Below, piece by piece: positions 13,941 to 16,084 of a stretch of DNA of 16,084 nucleotides (the first letter of the stretch is position 1; every line of letters begins with the position of its first letter). The notes under the pieces were generated by a model. The model did no database searches, was not told where the DNA came from, and saw nothing but the letters and a program-made list of their open reading frames with translations. Source of the DNA: Bacteroidales bacterium UBA1256 (GTDB lineage: Bacteria > Bacteroidota > Bacteroidia > Bacteroidales > Paludibacteraceae). Location: positions 1 through 16,084 of the forward strand of contig DBVU01000072.1 in assembly GCA_002308195.1 (NCBI GenBank), given 5' to 3'. Made by a program: the position numbers and the translations under genes.

Positions 13941-15067
13941 GCGACAAACGCCACATATTAGTTGTTTCTGATCCGCCCGCATTGCCCGGATACTTGCCGC
14001 GTTTGCGCTATCTGTGCGATTATTTCGTGCGGAAAGGTTATGATGTAACTTTGCTGACTGAGCAATATCAGCCATTGGATTTTGCGCACGATTATCCAAT
14101 TGTTACGATTCCGATGTATAGCGGGAAGACATTCGATTGGGCTGTAAAAACTATTTGGACATTGCTAACCGACTGGCACAATCGCGTTTTGGCCAAGCGA
14201 GTTCTAAGCAGCAAATACGCGAAGATTCAGAAACCGGATGTGGTACTTTGTTCCGCTTTCTCCGATTTCCCATTAGGCGCAGCCAAACGAATAGCGCGAT
14301 TCTACGATGTGCCTTTGATATGTGATATTCGTGATCTAGATGAGCAAATAACTGATTCGCGCTATCAGTACAAACATCGTACATGGTGGACCATGTGCGG
14401 ACGGAGAATCTATCGCGCCATACATATTCGCCGCCGTAACAATGTTTTGCGCACAGCCAACACTATCGTTACTGTCTCAAAATGGCATACGGAATTTATC
14501 AAACAATTCAATCCGAATACACACATCGTATACAATGGTTACGAAGAAGCGCAATTCTTTGCCGAAGAATGCAAAACCGATACTTTCCGCATTTCCTATA
14601 TTGGATCACTGTTCGACTGGCAGCAATCGGCCATGCAACAAGTGAAACAAGCCATCGCAGAACTGGAAATACCCGTTACGTTAGATATACACACGCCGAA
14701 AGATCGACCGGTTGCATTCCATCAGTTAGGAAATGCTATTCGACAAAGTAGCATTATGCTAGTTTTGACACAAACTGGCGCACATGGCATGCTAACTACG
14801 AAATTTTATGAAGCATTAGGATGTGACAAACCTATTCTATGCGTTCCATCGGACAATGGCGAACTGGACCAAATGATTGCCTATACGAAAGCAGGAATTG
14901 CCACCAATGACAAAGAAAAGATAAAAGCATTTATCAAAGATAAATACAACGAATGGAAGCAGCAGGGTTATACTCGTCAGCACGCCATTCATCGCGAAGA
15001 GTTTAGTCGCGAAACACAATGTAAACATATGGAACAAATCATTCAATCAACAATAGCTCATGATTAG
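13937..15067 (+). CDS. GT-B glycosyltransferase (family 1/4-like)
   Basis: This 376-residue GT-B-fold glycosyltransferase would use a nucleotide-activated sugar to extend a lipid-linked glycan at the inner face of the membrane. The N-terminal domain opens with HILVVSDPPALPGYLPRL, typical of GT4-like acceptor domains. PDVVLCSAFSDFPLGAAKRIA (100-120) and ICDIRDL (128-134) follow. The C-terminal Rossmann domain starts near 217 (FRISYIGSLFDWQ), and the donor-binding EX7E-like region contains KFYEALGCDKPIL, with E292 as the first acid. No membrane segment or signal peptide is seen. The ATG at 13937 overlaps the previous stop as ATGA, and the stop overlaps the GT2 start by 8 bp. Donor and linkage are unknown. 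Confidence 0.88.
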   Translation: MSDKRHILVVSDPPALPGYLPRLRYLCDYFVRKGYDVTLLTEQYQPLDFAHDYPIVTIPMYSGKTFDWAVKTIWTLLTDWHNRVLAKRVLSSKYAKIQKPDVVLCSAFSDFPLGAAKRIARFYDVPLICDIRDLDEQITDSRYQYKHRTWWTMCGRRIYRAIHIRRRNNVLRTANTIVTVSKWHTEFIKQFNPNTHIVYNGYEEAQFFAEECKTDTFRISYIGSLFDWQQSAMQQVKQAIAELEIPVTLDIHTPKDRPVAFHQLGNAIRQSSIMLVLTQTGAHGMLTTKFYEALGCDKPILCVPSDNGELDQMIAYTKAGIATNDKEKIKAFIKDKYNEWKQQGYTRQHAIHREEFSRETQCKHMEQIIQSTIAHD

Positions 15068-16084
15068 CATTATCATCCCCATCTATAACGCCGAGAAGTA
15101 CCTGACAGATTGTCTGGACTCCATTATCGGGCAAAACACTACTGAACCACTGGAAATTATTCTGGTGGACGATTGTAGTACTGACAATAGTCTCGCCATT
15201 GCCCAAACGTATGCCAAAAAGCATGCGGAAGATCCAAGGCGACAAGTCAAACTGTTTACTCAGCAACACTCGGGCCAATCCATCGCTCGCAATCTGGGAA
15301 TGGAAAATGCAACAGGCGAATATATCGCATTTGTCGATGCGGACGATCGCATTGCGCCAGATTGGTGCAATCGTCACTTGGCTGCCATCAAAGGTGTAGA
15401 TTATGTGCAGAGTGGATATCGCCGTACAAGCGATGCGCTAAGCGAAAAAGGATGGCGCGTCGGCATTCGCCAATTGCCGGAACATCGTTATCGCTATACT
15501 TCTCCGTGTATGCGGTTATACAGACGAAGTGCGCTGAGAAATATCCGATTTGAAGGAGGAATGATTTACGAGGATGTGATATTTTCCACAGACCTGTGGC
15601 TTTCGGGTGCAACATGCAAGAAAATTCGCTATGCGGGTTATCTATACACCAATAATCCGGAAAGTACTACCTCGCACGTGCATCTAGATGCGCAAAAACG
15701 CGTGCTAGACGAACTGCAGAACAGACTTCCGAAAGCCACTTGGAAAGGAAAAATGATCTTGTGGCTTACCATTATTCGCTTAAGATTATACTTTATTATG
15801 GAAGTGAGAAAAGATGTCAATCGTGCCCTTATGGCTCAAAAGAACACGTTAGCTTGCCTCATGATTATGATGCTTTCGATGTTCACTTCGCTAAATGCTG
15901 CGACCTACTACGCTTCGCCAAACGGAAACGGGAATGGAACCATTGGTTCACCATGCTCGTTTGCAAACGGAGTATCTAAGCTTCAAAATGGAGGCGATAC
16001 ACTCTATTTGCGCGGTGGAACTTATTTGTTTACGGACAAATTCAGTATCAATAAGCAAGGTTCAGCTTCCAAACGAATCGTTAT
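15060..16084 (+). CDS. GT2 glycosyltransferase continuing in frame into a secreted beta-helix domain (3' partial)
   Basis: The frame opens at ATG 15060, inside the end of the previous gene, and stays open for 341 residues to the window edge. Residues 1 to about 230 form a family-2 glycosyltransferase: start ISIIIPIYNAEKYL, VDDCS (36-40), the metal-binding D93-A-D95 in FVDADD, and the acceptor-side ED pair E171-D172 in IYEDVIF. A hydrophobic/basic segment follows (232-252). The frame then runs without a stop into a signal-peptide-like stretch (258-280) and the start of a right-handed beta-helix domain. A GT2 of about 257 residues would be a complete enzyme on its own. So this is either a true fusion, a lost stop codon, or an assembly or sequencing error. 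The GT2 identity is firm; the single-polypeptide reading is not. Confidence 0.85.
   Translation, partial: MISIIIPIYNAEKYLTDCLDSIIGQNTTEPLEIILVDDCSTDNSLAIAQTYAKKHAEDPRRQVKLFTQQHSGQSIARNLGMENATGEYIAFVDADDRIAPDWCNRHLAAIKGVDYVQSGYRRTSDALSEKGWRVGIRQLPEHRYRYTSPCMRLYRRSALRNIRFEGGMIYEDVIFSTDLWLSGATCKKIRYAGYLYTNNPESTTSHVHLDAQKRVLDELQNRLPKATWKGKMILWLTIIRLRLYFIMEVRKDVNRALMAQKNTLACLMIMMLSMFTSLNAATYYASPNGNGNGTIGSPCSFANGVSKLQNGGDTLYLRGGTYLFTDKFSINKQGSASKRIV
15831..16084 (+). other. Signal peptide plus start of right-handed beta-helix protein (possible separate gene, 3' partial)
   Basis: From ATG 15831 the frame encodes a lipophilic signal sequence (TLACLMIMMLSMFTSLNA) with a plausible signal peptidase I site after LNA. 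The mature start is YYASPNGNGNGT, then GDTLYLRGGTYLF and a Ser-Lys-Arg-Ile-Val run. This order (YYASPNGN, a GDTLYLRGGTY strand, then a P/K-R-IVI strand) is the usual opening of secreted Bacteroidetes right-handed parallel beta-helix proteins, including pectate-lyase-like and epimerase-like enzymes. The start could also be ATG 15798, which adds a more basic n-region. In a glycosyltransferase run, a polymer lyase or epimerase acting in the periplasm is plausible, but the catalytic region lies beyond the window. Confidence 0.65.

Noticed and set aside
15740..15979. Separate 79-codon plus-strand gene in another frame at the GT2/beta-helix junction
   Set aside because: Its product has no recognisable features, while the overlapping frame carries a convincing signal peptide and beta-helix start.

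Overview
The window looks like a piece of a Bacteroidales (phylum Bacteroidota) chromosome. Three things point there: a Bacteroidetes-type promoter (TAtcTTTG with an upstream TTG 20 bp away) before the first gene, the general lack of Shine-Dalgarno sequences, and proteins that read like Bacteroidales versions of RecQ, RimO, HU and UvrA. This assignment is by eye; no database was searched.

Layout: positions 1-239 are the only non-coding stretch. It holds an 11-bp tandem repeat at the left edge, a perfect AT-rich palindrome (69-93), A-tracts and a strong promoter. From 240 to the right edge there are eleven open reading frames, all on the + strand. They are recQ, rimO, a small HU/IHF-like gene, a second HU gene fused to a membrane segment and a LysM domain, uvrA, a membrane-bound nucleotide-sugar epimerase/dehydratase (CapD/FlaA1/WbpM type), a WecA/MraY-type phospho-sugar transferase, an ABC-F ATPase, a polysaccharide-deacetylase-like protein, a GT-B glycosyltransferase, and a GT2 glycosyltransferase that runs without a stop into a secreted right-handed beta-helix domain cut off by the window edge.

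No intergenic gap inside the array exceeds 18 bp, six of the ten junctions with a stop codon overlap, and I see no terminator. The array can therefore be read as one polycistron of at least 15.8 kb. Its left half is DNA and ribosome maintenance (recombination/repair helicase, S12 methylthiotransferase, nucleoid proteins, excision repair). Its right half is surface-polysaccharide synthesis: a nucleotide-sugar enzyme, transfer of the first sugar phosphate to the lipid carrier, two glycosyltransferases, and two proteins that may modify the polymer. The ABC-F ATPase sits inside the second half.

The two most unusual objects are the HU-transmembrane-LysM protein, whose architecture would let it connect the nucleoid to the cell wall, and the in-frame GT2/signal-peptide/beta-helix reading frame at the right edge.
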